Assembly: GCA_023251595.1 (NCBI GenBank)
Contig: JAHEYM010000158.1
Coordinates: 1 to 8,353, forward strand
DNA from: Bacteroidota bacterium
Lineage (GTDB): Bacteria > Bacteroidota > Bacteroidia > AKYH767-A > JABDAW01
DNA length: 8,353 nucleotides
Reading direction: 5' to 3'
In this document: positions 1 through 5,619 of the stretch, piece after piece
Layout: every line of letters starts with the position of its first letter
Position numbering within the stretch: the stretch's first letter is position 1
The notes under the pieces: generated by a model
What the model saw: the letters and a program-made list of their open reading frames with translations, nothing else
Told to the model about the DNA's origin: nothing
Databases searched by the model: none
Program-made: the position numbers and the translations under genes

Positions 1-730
1 ATTCCATATATACATTTACATTCGTTTCATTATATGTTTTATATTTTCTTGGGTATAACAGATAACCAAAAGACAGATTATATTTAAGTGCCCTCCCATA
101 ACCAAGTGTAGTATGGAGCTGACCCCCGAAGAAATCGGGTGTGACTTCGCTGTAGGATGAAGGAATAATTGCTCCGGAAGTCAGGGAAACAGCAAAATGT
201 TTTATCAGATAGGTAATAATCAGTCCCCCGCCAAAACCGCTGTTATCATCAAGAAGTTCGGGTTCGGTTTCATCGTGTGCGGTCTTATTGTAGGAAGCTT
301 CACCATAAGCAGCCATTCTGAAATGTTTGTTTTGCCCGTCATCTGTAAAAAAACGATATTTTGCGAATAAATGTGCACCGTTAAATCTTTCGGGATAATG
401 AATTCCTCTCTGAAATGTTCCCGTCTGATAAAGTGTATCGTTTCCCGAATGTGTATGCGTCACAAGACCGGAAGGGAGATATTTCGAATGATGATTTGAA
501 ATGGTACTCGTTAAATATACCGATAATTTTGGCGACACACCATACATCAGACGCAATGCCGTCATATTTCGTTGTGTGCCGAATTCATTATATGTTTCAT
601 CAAATAATCTGATACCCAGCACATGTTTCGGCAAATTACTGGCGGGTTCGTTGTGCGGAAAAAGTTCTTGTGAGAAAAGAGGGAGCGATAGATTCGAGCA
701 AAAAATTAATATAATATAAACGGTTCTCAT
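1..730 (-). CDS. Outer-membrane beta-barrel protein, C-terminus outside window
   Basis: Reading the minus strand from the ATG at 730 gives 243 uninterrupted residues that run off the left edge, so the C-terminus is missing. Residues 1-20 form a signal peptide (MRTVYIILIF start, likely cleavage before Gln21). The rest has alternating polar/hydrophobic strands rich in Tyr, Phe and Gly, typical of an outer-membrane barrel; examples lie around residues 50-70 (ALRLMYGVSPKLSVYLTST), 110-135, 165-185 and 200-225. It is not a TonB receptor: no plug or TonB box is visible in this part. The start overlaps the stop of the upstream HMA gene as ATGA, so the two are probably co-transcribed and translationally coupled. 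It may resemble the transporter-like barrels of the phenol-degradation MetA-pathway type, but that is only an impression. A role in metal or small-solute passage is inferred from its partner. Confidence 0.8.
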   Translation of the reverse strand, partial: MRTVYIILIFCSNLSLPLFSQELFPHNEPASNLPKHVLGIRLFDETYNEFGTQRNMTALRLMYGVSPKLSVYLTSTISNHHSKYLPSGLVTHTHSGNDTLYQTGTFQRGIHYPERFNGAHLFAKYRFFTDDGQNKHFRMAAYGEASYNKTAHDETEPELLDDNSGFGGGLIITYLIKHFAVSLTSGAIIPSSYSEVTPDFFGGQLHTTLGYGRALKYNLSFGYLLYPRKYKTYNETNVNVYME

Positions 731-1248
731 AAAGTGACAAAATATGCAACTTTGTCTTTATTATCGCATCCACTTGTCAGGAGTGACCTGAATTTTTTAT
801 ACTCACTTCTTGAAAGAAATTCAGCCCCGATAAATTTGATTTCAGTTTCGCCCAAAAGTTGTTTATCAGGAACAAGAATGAATTTTAAAATATTCTTAGC
901 GTCAGTGTAACAATAACCGCTTTTTACACTAATATTCTGAAAAAGGTAGTTGGCTGTAAGATAACGAACCGAAAAACCCGCATTCACAACTGCTTTTGCA
1001 ATACTTTCGATATCAACATCTGAACTTTCAACAAAAGTAATTTTACCCTCCGTATGCTCGAGATTCATTTCAACATCCTTTACAAATGAAAGTTTTCTAA
1101 GACTTATCTCGACAGAGCGGGTGCAGGCGGAACACGTAAGTCCATTTACACCAATCGTAGCAGATTTAAACTGCGCACAGGCAGATTCAGACATCATGAA
1201 TTGACATGCGAGGAGAAAGAGGGAAATTGAAAACAACCTGAAATTCAT
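727..1248 (-). CDS. Exported heavy-metal-associated (HMA) domain protein
   Basis: The product has 173 residues. Residues 1-25 are a signal peptide ending Ala-Cys-Ala before Gln26, so the protein should act in the periplasm or envelope. Residues about 28-98 form an HMA ferredoxin-like fold: the metal loop is GLTCSACTRSVE, with Cys39 and Cys42 as the CxxC pair, and the domain closes with the usual AVVNAGFSV segment. HMA domains of this kind bind Cu(I), Hg(II) or Zn(II) in chaperones and P-type ATPases. The C-terminal 75 residues match nothing I recognise and carry two more cysteines (113 and 161) that could form a disulfide or a second site. The gene heads a minus-strand unit with the beta-barrel gene (ATGA overlap), behind an exact -7 box 26 nt upstream. 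Which metal it binds cannot be told from sequence. The HMA call is secure; the physiological role is inferred. Confidence 0.88.
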   Translation of the reverse strand: MNFRLFSISLFLLACQFMMSESACAQFKSATIGVNGLTCSACTRSVEISLRKLSFVKDVEMNLEHTEGKITFVESSDVDIESIAKAVVNAGFSVRYLTANYLFQNISVKSGYCYTDAKNILKFILVPDKQLLGETEIKFIGAEFLSRSEYKKFRSLLTSGCDNKDKVAYFVTL

Positions 1249-1274
1249 GTTGGAGTGCCGGGGTTTTGAAGCGA

Positions 1275-1282
1275 CAAAAGTA
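1275..1282 (-). promoter_or_regulatory. Promoter -7 box for HMA/barrel unit
   Basis: On the minus strand this reads TACTTTTG, an exact match to the Bacteroidota -7 consensus TAnnTTTG, 26 nt before the HMA start codon. No clear TTG -33 element lies 19-21 nt upstream. The spacing matches the other two exact boxes in the window. Confidence 0.65.
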
Positions 1283-1334
1283 ATTTCAATGAATGATTTT
1301 TAGATGATTATTTCCATATTTGAAATGCCGAATG

Positions 1335-1342
1335 TATCTTTA
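1335..1342 (+). promoter_or_regulatory. Possible -7 box for the lipoprotein gene
   Basis: TATCTTTA matches TAnnTTTG at five of the six fixed positions and lies 18 nt before the preferred ATG at 1361. No -33 element is evident. If real, it places the transcription start downstream of the ATGs at 1304 and 1325 and supports the later start. It is weaker than the other boxes. Confidence 0.3.
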
Positions 1343-1360
1343 CATAATGACGGTTTCAGG

Positions 1361-1780
1361 ATGATGAGGACAGGACTATTCGTTGCATTGTTGATAACAC
1401 TGATCTCGTCGTCAGGGATGAGTGGATGTAGAAAGGGCGGAACTTGCAAAGCAGGAACCGGCGGGAATGTAACCCTGAAACTTAGTCCCCAGCACCATGG
1501 TGTGCCAGTATGCGGAACTGCAAATTATCACGATAGTCTGTTTATCAAATTCAATTCACCTGATTTCCCGGGACCAGCCCCATCGAACTACGATCTTGTG
1601 ATTGGCGGAAATACAGGCGATGCTTTTGTAAATGTTTCCGGTTTGAAATGTGGTCAATACTATGTATTCATGACCGGATTCGACACTTCATCATGGCATA
1701 TCCGTGTCGCGGGTGGCATTCCGATAGATTTTTCTGAAACAACGGGTTCGCAAAATATTATTGTCCCGGTGACTGAATGA
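1361..1780 (+). CDS. Small His/Cys-containing lipoprotein of unknown function
   Basis: The open frame begins at 1304, but I prefer the ATG at 1361 (or 1364). It gives 139 residues starting MMRTGLFVALL with a proper lipoprotein signal: basic residue, hydrophobic stretch, then Met-Ser-Gly-Cys as lipobox and Cys23 as the lipidated residue. The longer version would put 19 extra, partly polar residues in front. The mature protein is compact and beta-rich, with a PQHHG motif near residue 43, an FIKFNSPDFPG segment and a KCGQYYVFMTGFD segment. Cys29, Cys51 and Cys96 remain besides the lipid anchor. It diverges from the HMA/barrel pair, so an envelope metal-related role is possible, and the His and Cys residues could bind metal, but neither is shown. 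It resembles conserved hypothetical lipoproteins of Bacteroidota. I cannot name a family. Confidence 0.75.
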   Translation: MMRTGLFVALLITLISSSGMSGCRKGGTCKAGTGGNVTLKLSPQHHGVPVCGTANYHDSLFIKFNSPDFPGPAPSNYDLVIGGNTGDAFVNVSGLKCGQYYVFMTGFDTSSWHIRVAGGIPIDFSETTGSQNIIVPVTE

Positions 1781-1868
1781 AATAAATACTTAATATACTA
1801 TCCGGAAGGTTGGATCAGTAGATTCACAAGTCTTCTCTCAGGGGTATAATTATTCGCCCGATTTTAAC

Positions 1869-1876
1869 TACCTTTG
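1869..1876 (+). promoter_or_regulatory. Promoter -7 box for thrS-infC-rpmI-rplT
   Basis: TACCTTTG matches TAnnTTTG exactly and ends 24 nt before the thrS ATG at 1901, giving a short leader. No convincing TTG is present at -33. The TTG inside the box (1874) is in frame with thrS but should not be its start, because transcription would begin downstream of it. No T-box or other leader RNA fits in so short a leader. Confidence 0.7.
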
Positions 1877-1900
1877 CGGGCTGCAAAAGAAAAATCACAA

Positions 1901-3856
1901 ATGATACAAATTACTTTTCCCGACAAAAATATCAGGAGTTATGAGCCGGGAATTACTCCGCTTCAGATTGCGAAAAGCATCAGCGAAGGACTCGCCCGAA
2001 ATATAATTATTGCAAAGATAAATGGAGAGACATGGGATCTTAATCGCCCCGTGAATGCGGATTCTACGATTGAATTATTAAATGTTGAACATCCAACCGG
2101 TAAATCAACTCTCTGGCATTCGTCTGCACATCTGATGGCTGAAGCACTTGAGATTTTTTATCCCGGGGTGAAGTTTGGTATTGGTCCGCCGGTTGATAAT
2201 GGTTTCTATTATGATGTAGATTTAGGTGGAAAACAGATTACGCCCGACGATTTCAAAAAGATCGAAGATAAGATAATCGAGCTGGCAAGAACTGCCAACG
2301 CTTATGTGCGTCGTGAAGTGTCGAAAGAAGAGGCAATCGATTTCTTCACCCGAAAAGGAGACGAATATAAACTCGATCTTCTTAAAGATTTAACAGACGG
2401 AACAATTACCTTTTACACACAGGGAAATTTCACCGATCTCTGTCGCGGACCGCATATTCCCGACACCAGTTGGATTAAAGCAGTGAAGTTGATGAATATC
2501 GCCGGTGCATACTGGCGTGGCGATGATAAGGGTAAGCAACTCACCCGTATTTATGGCATCACCTTCACCAAACAAAAAGACTTAACAGAATATTTAACCC
2601 TTCTCGAAGAAGCGAAAAAACGCGATCACCGGAAGCTTGGCAAAGAACTCGAGCTCTTCACCTTCTCCGAAAAAGTAGGTGCCGGTTTACCAATGTGGCT
2701 ACCGAAAGGATGGCTTCTGAGAGATCAGTTAGAGCAGTTCCTCAGAAAAGCTCAACGAAAGATGGGTTATCAGCAGGTCGCAACTCCGCATATCGGAAAC
2801 AAAGAGCTTTACATTACTTCAGGACATTACGAGAAATACGGAAAAGATTCCTTTCAATCGATCAAAACACCACAGGAAGGCGAGGAGTTTTTTCTCAAAC
2901 CAATGAACTGTCCGCATCACTGTGAGATCTATAGAAGTCGACCTTATTCGTACAAAGATTTGCCGGTTCGTTTGGCAGAATTCGGTACTGTTTACCGCTA
3001 TGAACAAAGCGGCGAATTGTCGGGATTAACACGTGTTCGGGGCTTCACACAAGACGACGCGCATCTCTTCTGCAGACCCGATCAGGTGAAGGAAGAATTC
3101 ATGAAGGTGATCGATCTTGTGATGTTGGTTCTCAACGCTTTAGAGTTTAACGAATTCACAGCACAGATATCTTTACGTCATCAGACTGATCACTCAAAAT
3201 ATATTGGTTCTGACGAAAATTGGGTGAAGGCAGAACAGGCGATTATCGAAGCGGCTGCAGAAAAAGGATTGAAGACCGTTATCGAATATGATGAGGCAGC
3301 TTTCTATGGTCCGAAATTGGATTTTATGGTGAAAGATGCCTTAGGCAGAAAATGGCAGCTTGGAACGATACAGGTCGATTATAATCTACCGGAGCGTTTC
3401 GATCTTGAATATACAGGTAGCGATAATCAGAAACATCGTCCGGTGATGATTCATCGTGCACCTTTTGGTTCAATGGAAAGGTTTATTGCTTTGTTGATCG
3501 AACATTGTGCCGGAAACTTCCCGCTTTGGTTGTCGCCGAATCAGGTAATTGTGCTCCCAATCAGCGAAAACTATGTTGACTTTGCAAAAAAAGTTGCTAA
3601 CGTGCTTACAAATGCCGATATTCGCACCCTCATTGACGAAAGGGATGAAAAAATCGGCCGGAAAATCCGTGACGCGGAGATCCGGAAGATACCGTATATA
3701 CTGATCGTTGGTGATAAAGAGCAACAAGAGGGAACCGTTTCTGTAAGGAAACACAGTGAAGGAGATAAAGGTTCGATGAGTCTGGATGACTTCATCAAAG
3801 CCATCAATGCCGAGATTCAATCGAAAATCAGCGATCTTCAAACTGTTCTTGACTAA
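1901..3856 (+). CDS. thrS: Threonine--tRNA ligase (ThrRS)
   Basis: This cytoplasmic class II synthetase charges tRNA-Thr with threonine using ATP and edits mischarged seryl-tRNA. With the ATG at 1901 the product is 651 residues, the usual length, with all domains present. The TGS domain spans residues 1-62. The editing domain has HSSAH (His73, His77) and CRGPH (Cys181, His185). The catalytic core starts near 250. Zinc ligands are Cys337 in MNCPHHC, His388 in DDAHLF and His518 in MIHRAPFGS. Motif 2 runs VYRYEQSGE to RVRGF (Arg366, Arg380), and motif 3 is GSMERF with Arg527. The anticodon-binding domain is about 545-640. A start at TTG 1874 would add nine residues but lies within the promoter box, so I reject it. 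There is no Shine-Dalgarno, only an A-rich leader. It heads the conserved translation operon, 42 nt before infC. Confidence 0.97.
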   Translation: MIQITFPDKNIRSYEPGITPLQIAKSISEGLARNIIIAKINGETWDLNRPVNADSTIELLNVEHPTGKSTLWHSSAHLMAEALEIFYPGVKFGIGPPVDNGFYYDVDLGGKQITPDDFKKIEDKIIELARTANAYVRREVSKEEAIDFFTRKGDEYKLDLLKDLTDGTITFYTQGNFTDLCRGPHIPDTSWIKAVKLMNIAGAYWRGDDKGKQLTRIYGITFTKQKDLTEYLTLLEEAKKRDHRKLGKELELFTFSEKVGAGLPMWLPKGWLLRDQLEQFLRKAQRKMGYQQVATPHIGNKELYITSGHYEKYGKDSFQSIKTPQEGEEFFLKPMNCPHHCEIYRSRPYSYKDLPVRLAEFGTVYRYEQSGELSGLTRVRGFTQDDAHLFCRPDQVKEEFMKVIDLVMLVLNALEFNEFTAQISLRHQTDHSKYIGSDENWVKAEQAIIEAAAEKGLKTVIEYDEAAFYGPKLDFMVKDALGRKWQLGTIQVDYNLPERFDLEYTGSDNQKHRPVMIHRAPFGSMERFIALLIEHCAGNFPLWLSPNQVIVLPISENYVDFAKKVANVLTNADIRTLIDERDEKIGRKIRDAEIRKIPYILIVGDKEQQEGTVSVRKHSEGDKGSMSLDDFIKAINAEIQSKISDLQTVLD

Positions 3857-3885
3857 TCACATTCAAAATAAATTAAACGAACCGA

Positions 3886-3895
3886 AAGGAGGTGA
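3886..3895 (+). promoter_or_regulatory. Perfect Shine-Dalgarno of infC
   Basis: AAGGAGGTGA is complementary to the conserved anti-Shine-Dalgarno end of 16S rRNA over all ten bases. Six nt separate GGAGG from the AUA codon at 3899, the ideal distance. The TGA at 3893-3895 is an in-frame stop, so the infC reading frame cannot begin upstream. No other start codon in this window has a comparable site. Confidence 0.9.
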
Positions 3896-3898
3896 CTC

Positions 3899-4489
3899 AT
3901 AGCTAATTTTTACAGACCAAAGCCCGCACCGGGTCCACGTGGTCCACGTGTTGTAAGACCATTCAGACCTCAGAAAAGGGAAGATGAACATCGAATCAAT
4001 GGCAGGATTCTCGCGCAGAGAATCAGGCTTGTTGGCGATAATGTAGAACCCGGAATATTTCCGCTCGATCATGGGCTGAAATTAGCGCAGGAGCAGGGTT
4101 TAGACCTGGTTGAAATAGTACCGACCGCCGATCCGCCAGTCTGTAAGGTTATTGAGTACCAAAAATTTCTCTACGAAAAAAAGAAAAAAGATAAAGAACT
4201 AAAAGCAAAGACTGCCAAAAGTATTTTGAAAGAGATACGTTTTGGACCGAATACAGATGAACACGATTTCAACTTCAAAGTAAAACATGCGATGAAATTC
4301 CTCGGAGAAGGAGCAAAAGTGAAAGCTTATGTTCAGTTTCGTGGAAGATCGATCGCATACAAAGAGAAGGGTGAAATTATGCTTCTCAAGTTTGCACAGG
4401 AGTTGGAAGATTATGGAAAAGTAGAATTAATGCCAAAGTTAGAGGGAAACAGAATGTTCCTGCACCTCACACCTATCAAGAAAAAATAA
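3899..4489 (+). CDS. infC: Translation initiation factor IF-3 with AUA start
   Basis: IF3 binds the 30S subunit, prevents premature 50S joining and rejects non-canonical start codons. The frame opens after a TGA at 3893-3895 and holds no ATG, GTG or TTG until TTG at 4226, which is inside the C-domain (KSILKEIRF). The only sensible start is ATA at 3899, 3 nt after a perfect Shine-Dalgarno, giving 196 residues, a normal length. Residues 1-28 are a basic, proline-rich extension. The N-domain spans about 29-100 (HRING, RLVGDNVEPGIFPL, LDLVEI, PPVCKVIEY, then a Lys-rich linker). The C-domain is about 108-193 (KEIRFGP, VQFRGRSIAYKEKGE, MPKLEGNRM). A rare start fits known infC autoregulation, where IF3 represses its own non-AUG mRNA. 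AUA instead of the classic AUU or AUC is unusual. Product identity is certain; the exact start is strongly supported but untested. Confidence 0.95.
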   Translation: MANFYRPKPAPGPRGPRVVRPFRPQKREDEHRINGRILAQRIRLVGDNVEPGIFPLDHGLKLAQEQGLDLVEIVPTADPPVCKVIEYQKFLYEKKKKDKELKAKTAKSILKEIRFGPNTDEHDFNFKVKHAMKFLGEGAKVKAYVQFRGRSIAYKEKGEIMLLKFAQELEDYGKVELMPKLEGNRMFLHLTPIKKK

Positions 4490-4515
4490 TCTAAACAATA
4501 TAGAAATTCCAGACA

Positions 4516-4716
4516 ATGCCAAAGATGAAAACTCATTCGGGGGCGAAGAAAAGATTCCGCTTAACCGCAACCGGATTAATTAAAAGGAAACATGCTTATA
4601 AAAGCCATATCCTGACCAAGAAAGAAACCAAACAGAAAAGAAACCTCACCGGAACAACATTAGTTCACAAATCGGATATGGTGAGAGTGAAGAGAATGCT
4701 TGGAACGCATAAATAG
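4516..4716 (+). CDS. rpmI: 50S ribosomal protein bL35
   Basis: The product is 66 residues, very basic, with the family signature MPKMKTHSGAKKRF at the N-terminus followed by the conserved LTATGLIKRKHAYKSH block and the KKETKQKRNL segment. bL35 is a component of the large subunit. The gene lies 26 nt after infC with no promoter or Shine-Dalgarno of its own, so it is read from the thrS/infC transcript. The stop codon TAG (4714-4716) is unusual in that its final G begins the G-rich heptamer array that follows, and all three of its bases can pair with the C-rich array in one folding register. Confidence 0.96.
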   Translation: MPKMKTHSGAKKRFRLTATGLIKRKHAYKSHILTKKETKQKRNLTGTTLVHKSDMVRVKRMLGTHK

Positions 4717-4860
4717 GGGTTAGGGATTAGGTGTTAGGTATTGGATGTGGAAGACTAATAAAAGATTACAGAAATACCGCAAAGCATAATCCACTAATCA
4801 CTAATCACTATTCACCATATACTATTCACTAACCCCTAACCCCTAATCCCTAACACCTAA
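4714..4860 (+). other. Potential multi-register hairpin between rpmI and rplT
   Basis: The G-rich and C-rich heptamer arrays are complementary in the operon RNA. Three registers, each shifted by one repeat unit, are visible: 4714-4725 with 4834-4845 (12 of 12 pairs, including the rpmI stop codon), 4716-4731 with 4842-4857 (15 of 16), and 4727-4738 with 4849-4860 (12 of 12). The loop would be about 110 nt. There is no T tract after the 3' arm, so it is not an intrinsic terminator. A role in setting bL20 output or protecting the mRNA is conjecture. Confidence 0.6.
4716..4743 (+). repeat. G-rich heptamer array, four units
   Basis: Four 7-bp units of form GGNNTTA (for example GGGGTTA and GGGATTA; the fourth ends TTG) follow in exact phase from the last base of the rpmI stop codon. 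They are the reverse-complement family of the array at 4793-4876. The four G runs, with loops of 3-5 nt, could form a two-tetrad G-quadruplex in the mRNA. Confidence 0.8.
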
Positions 4861-4876
4861 CAACTAACACCTAAAT
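4793..4876 (+). repeat. C-rich degenerate heptamer array, twelve units
   Basis: Twelve consecutive 7-bp units occupy 84 bp without a single insertion or deletion, ending 3 nt before the rplT start. Units vary around MCTAAYM: early ones are ACTAATC or ACTATTC, later ones CCTAACC, CCTAATC and CCTAACA, and the last is CCTAAAT. The stop triplet TAA recurs in all frames because 7 is not a multiple of 3, so the array is non-coding. Bases 4751-4792, between the two arrays, show no clear repeat. Confidence 0.88.
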
Positions 4877-4879
4877 AAA

Positions 4880-5224
4880 ATGCCTAGATCAGTAAACGCC
4901 GTCGCCTCGAGAGCAAGACGTAAAAAAATATTAAAGCAAACCAGAGGTTTTTGGGGAGCTCGTGGAAATGTGTGGACAGTAGCGAAGAACACACGCGAAA
5001 AAGGATTAGGCTATGCCTATCGAGATCGTCGTGCGAAGAAACGTACTTTCCGCGCATTGTGGATTCAGCGTATAAACGCAGCGGTCAGACCTTTCGGAAT
5101 GAATTATTCAACGCTAATCTCCAAATTAGAGAAAAACAAAATCGACATCAACCGCAAAGTTCTTGCAGATTTGGCAACAAACGATGCCGCCGGTTTCAAA
5201 GCGATTGTTGATTCGGTGAAATAG
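4880..5224 (+). CDS. rplT: 50S ribosomal protein bL20
   Basis: The product is 114 residues, the normal size. It shows the long basic N-terminal helix (MPRSVNAVASRARRKKILK), the GFWGARGN turn, YAYRDRRAKKRTFRALWIQRINAA, and the C-terminal globular part with the RKVLADLA motif. bL20 is needed for early 50S assembly. In Escherichia coli and Bacillus it represses its own operon through an RNA site, but no known L20 leader is recognisable here; the space before it holds the heptamer arrays instead. The start has no Shine-Dalgarno, only an A-rich stretch (taaataaaATG) typical of Bacteroidota. It is the last gene of the operon and is followed by a strong terminator. Confidence 0.97.
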   Translation: MPRSVNAVASRARRKKILKQTRGFWGARGNVWTVAKNTREKGLGYAYRDRRAKKRTFRALWIQRINAAVRPFGMNYSTLISKLEKNKIDINRKVLADLATNDAAGFKAIVDSVK

Positions 5225-5243
5225 AGGATTACATCTGTCAAAT

Positions 5244-5275
5244 AAAGGGATTCACCTTAAGTGGATCCCTTTTTT
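5244..5275 (+). terminator. Intrinsic terminator after rplT
   Basis: AAAGGGATTCAC at 5244-5255 pairs with GTGGATCCCTTT at 5261-5272 (twelve pairs, one a G-T wobble) around a five-base loop, followed by a run of six T at 5270-5275. It lies 20 nt after the rplT stop. On the minus strand the hairpin is followed by TTTATTTG, so it may also serve the convergent gene ending at 5309, less efficiently. Confidence 0.9.
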
Positions 5276-5308
5276 ATTGAATAATATATATTTATTTTTC
5301 ACCATGAA

Positions 5309-5581
5309 TTAATTTATCTGAACCGTAACGTCCGAATCCGGTATAATAGAGACAGAATAAATACCGTTAATCCATTGTCGGTGAAATTGCATTTTATCAT
5401 TGAGTTTGCCAGTGATTGGTGTTTTCGGAAATATCCAGAAATATCTTTTCTCACAATAAGTACCGGATATTTTTTCACCGGATGCGGAAGTAATACTCAC
5501 ATGAAAGTCCTGTGGATAACCTCTCCCAATATTGCTGATGATTTTAGTGCTTTTGTTTTTTTTGCAATGGATGGTTTTCAT
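5309..5581 (-). CDS. Hypothetical 90-residue protein
   Basis: I do not recognise this gene. The 90-residue product starts MKTIHCKKNKSTK and has a basic N-terminus, no signal peptide, no membrane segment, and two cysteines (6 and 43). Residues 14-90 look like a small all-beta fold: short strands such as FHVSITSAS, RYFWIF and GIYSVSIIP alternate with Gly/Pro/Lys turns. It follows the rhomboid gene by 38 nt, but an exact -7 box in that gap suggests separate transcription. Support for it being real comes from that promoter at the standard distance, the absence of a competing gene, and its position abutting a terminator that can act in its direction. It could also be a decayed fragment of a larger protein. 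Confidence 0.55.
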   Translation of the reverse strand: MKTIHCKKNKSTKIISNIGRGYPQDFHVSITSASGEKISGTYCEKRYFWIFPKTPITGKLNDKMQFHRQWINGIYSVSIIPDSDVTVQIN

Positions 5582-5607
5582 GGATAGCTTTTTATAGAGC
5601 GTGAAGG

Positions 5608-5615
5608 CAAATGTA
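5608..5615 (-). promoter_or_regulatory. Promoter -7 box for the 90-residue gene
   Basis: The minus strand reads TACATTTG, an exact TAnnTTTG, 26 nt before the ATG at 5581 and inside the 38-nt gap after the rhomboid stop codon. No -33 TTG is evident. The spacing equals that of the HMA promoter, which argues against chance. Confidence 0.6.
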
Positions 5616-5619
5616 GTGT

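Noticed and set aside
415..719. Two plus-strand frames of 65 and 72 residues
   Set aside because: They lie opposite the beta-barrel gene, which has a signal peptide, strand pattern and coupled start. The plus-strand products show no family features.
1796..1820. Hairpin after the lipoprotein gene as an intrinsic terminator
   Set aside because: The stem is eight pairs with a bulged C and an eight-base loop, and no T run follows, so it does not meet terminator criteria.
1874..1900. Upstream TTG start for thrS adding nine residues
   Set aside because: The TTG is part of the exact -7 promoter box, so it should not be in the transcript. ATG at 1901 gives the standard N-terminus of the TGS domain.
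3470..3841. Minus-strand frames of 123 and 78 residues inside thrS
   Set aside because: They are antisense shadows of the anticodon-binding region of thrS, whose protein is fully conserved in the plus frame.
4226..4489. An 87-residue protein starting at TTG 4226
   Set aside because: It is only the C-domain of IF3. The frame continues upstream with clear IF3 N-domain sequence to the AUA at 3899.
4793..4876. CRISPR array or telomere
   Set aside because: Units are 7 bp with no spacers and there are no cas genes. The likeness to TTAGGG telomere repeats is superficial, because the array is degenerate and lies inside an operon.
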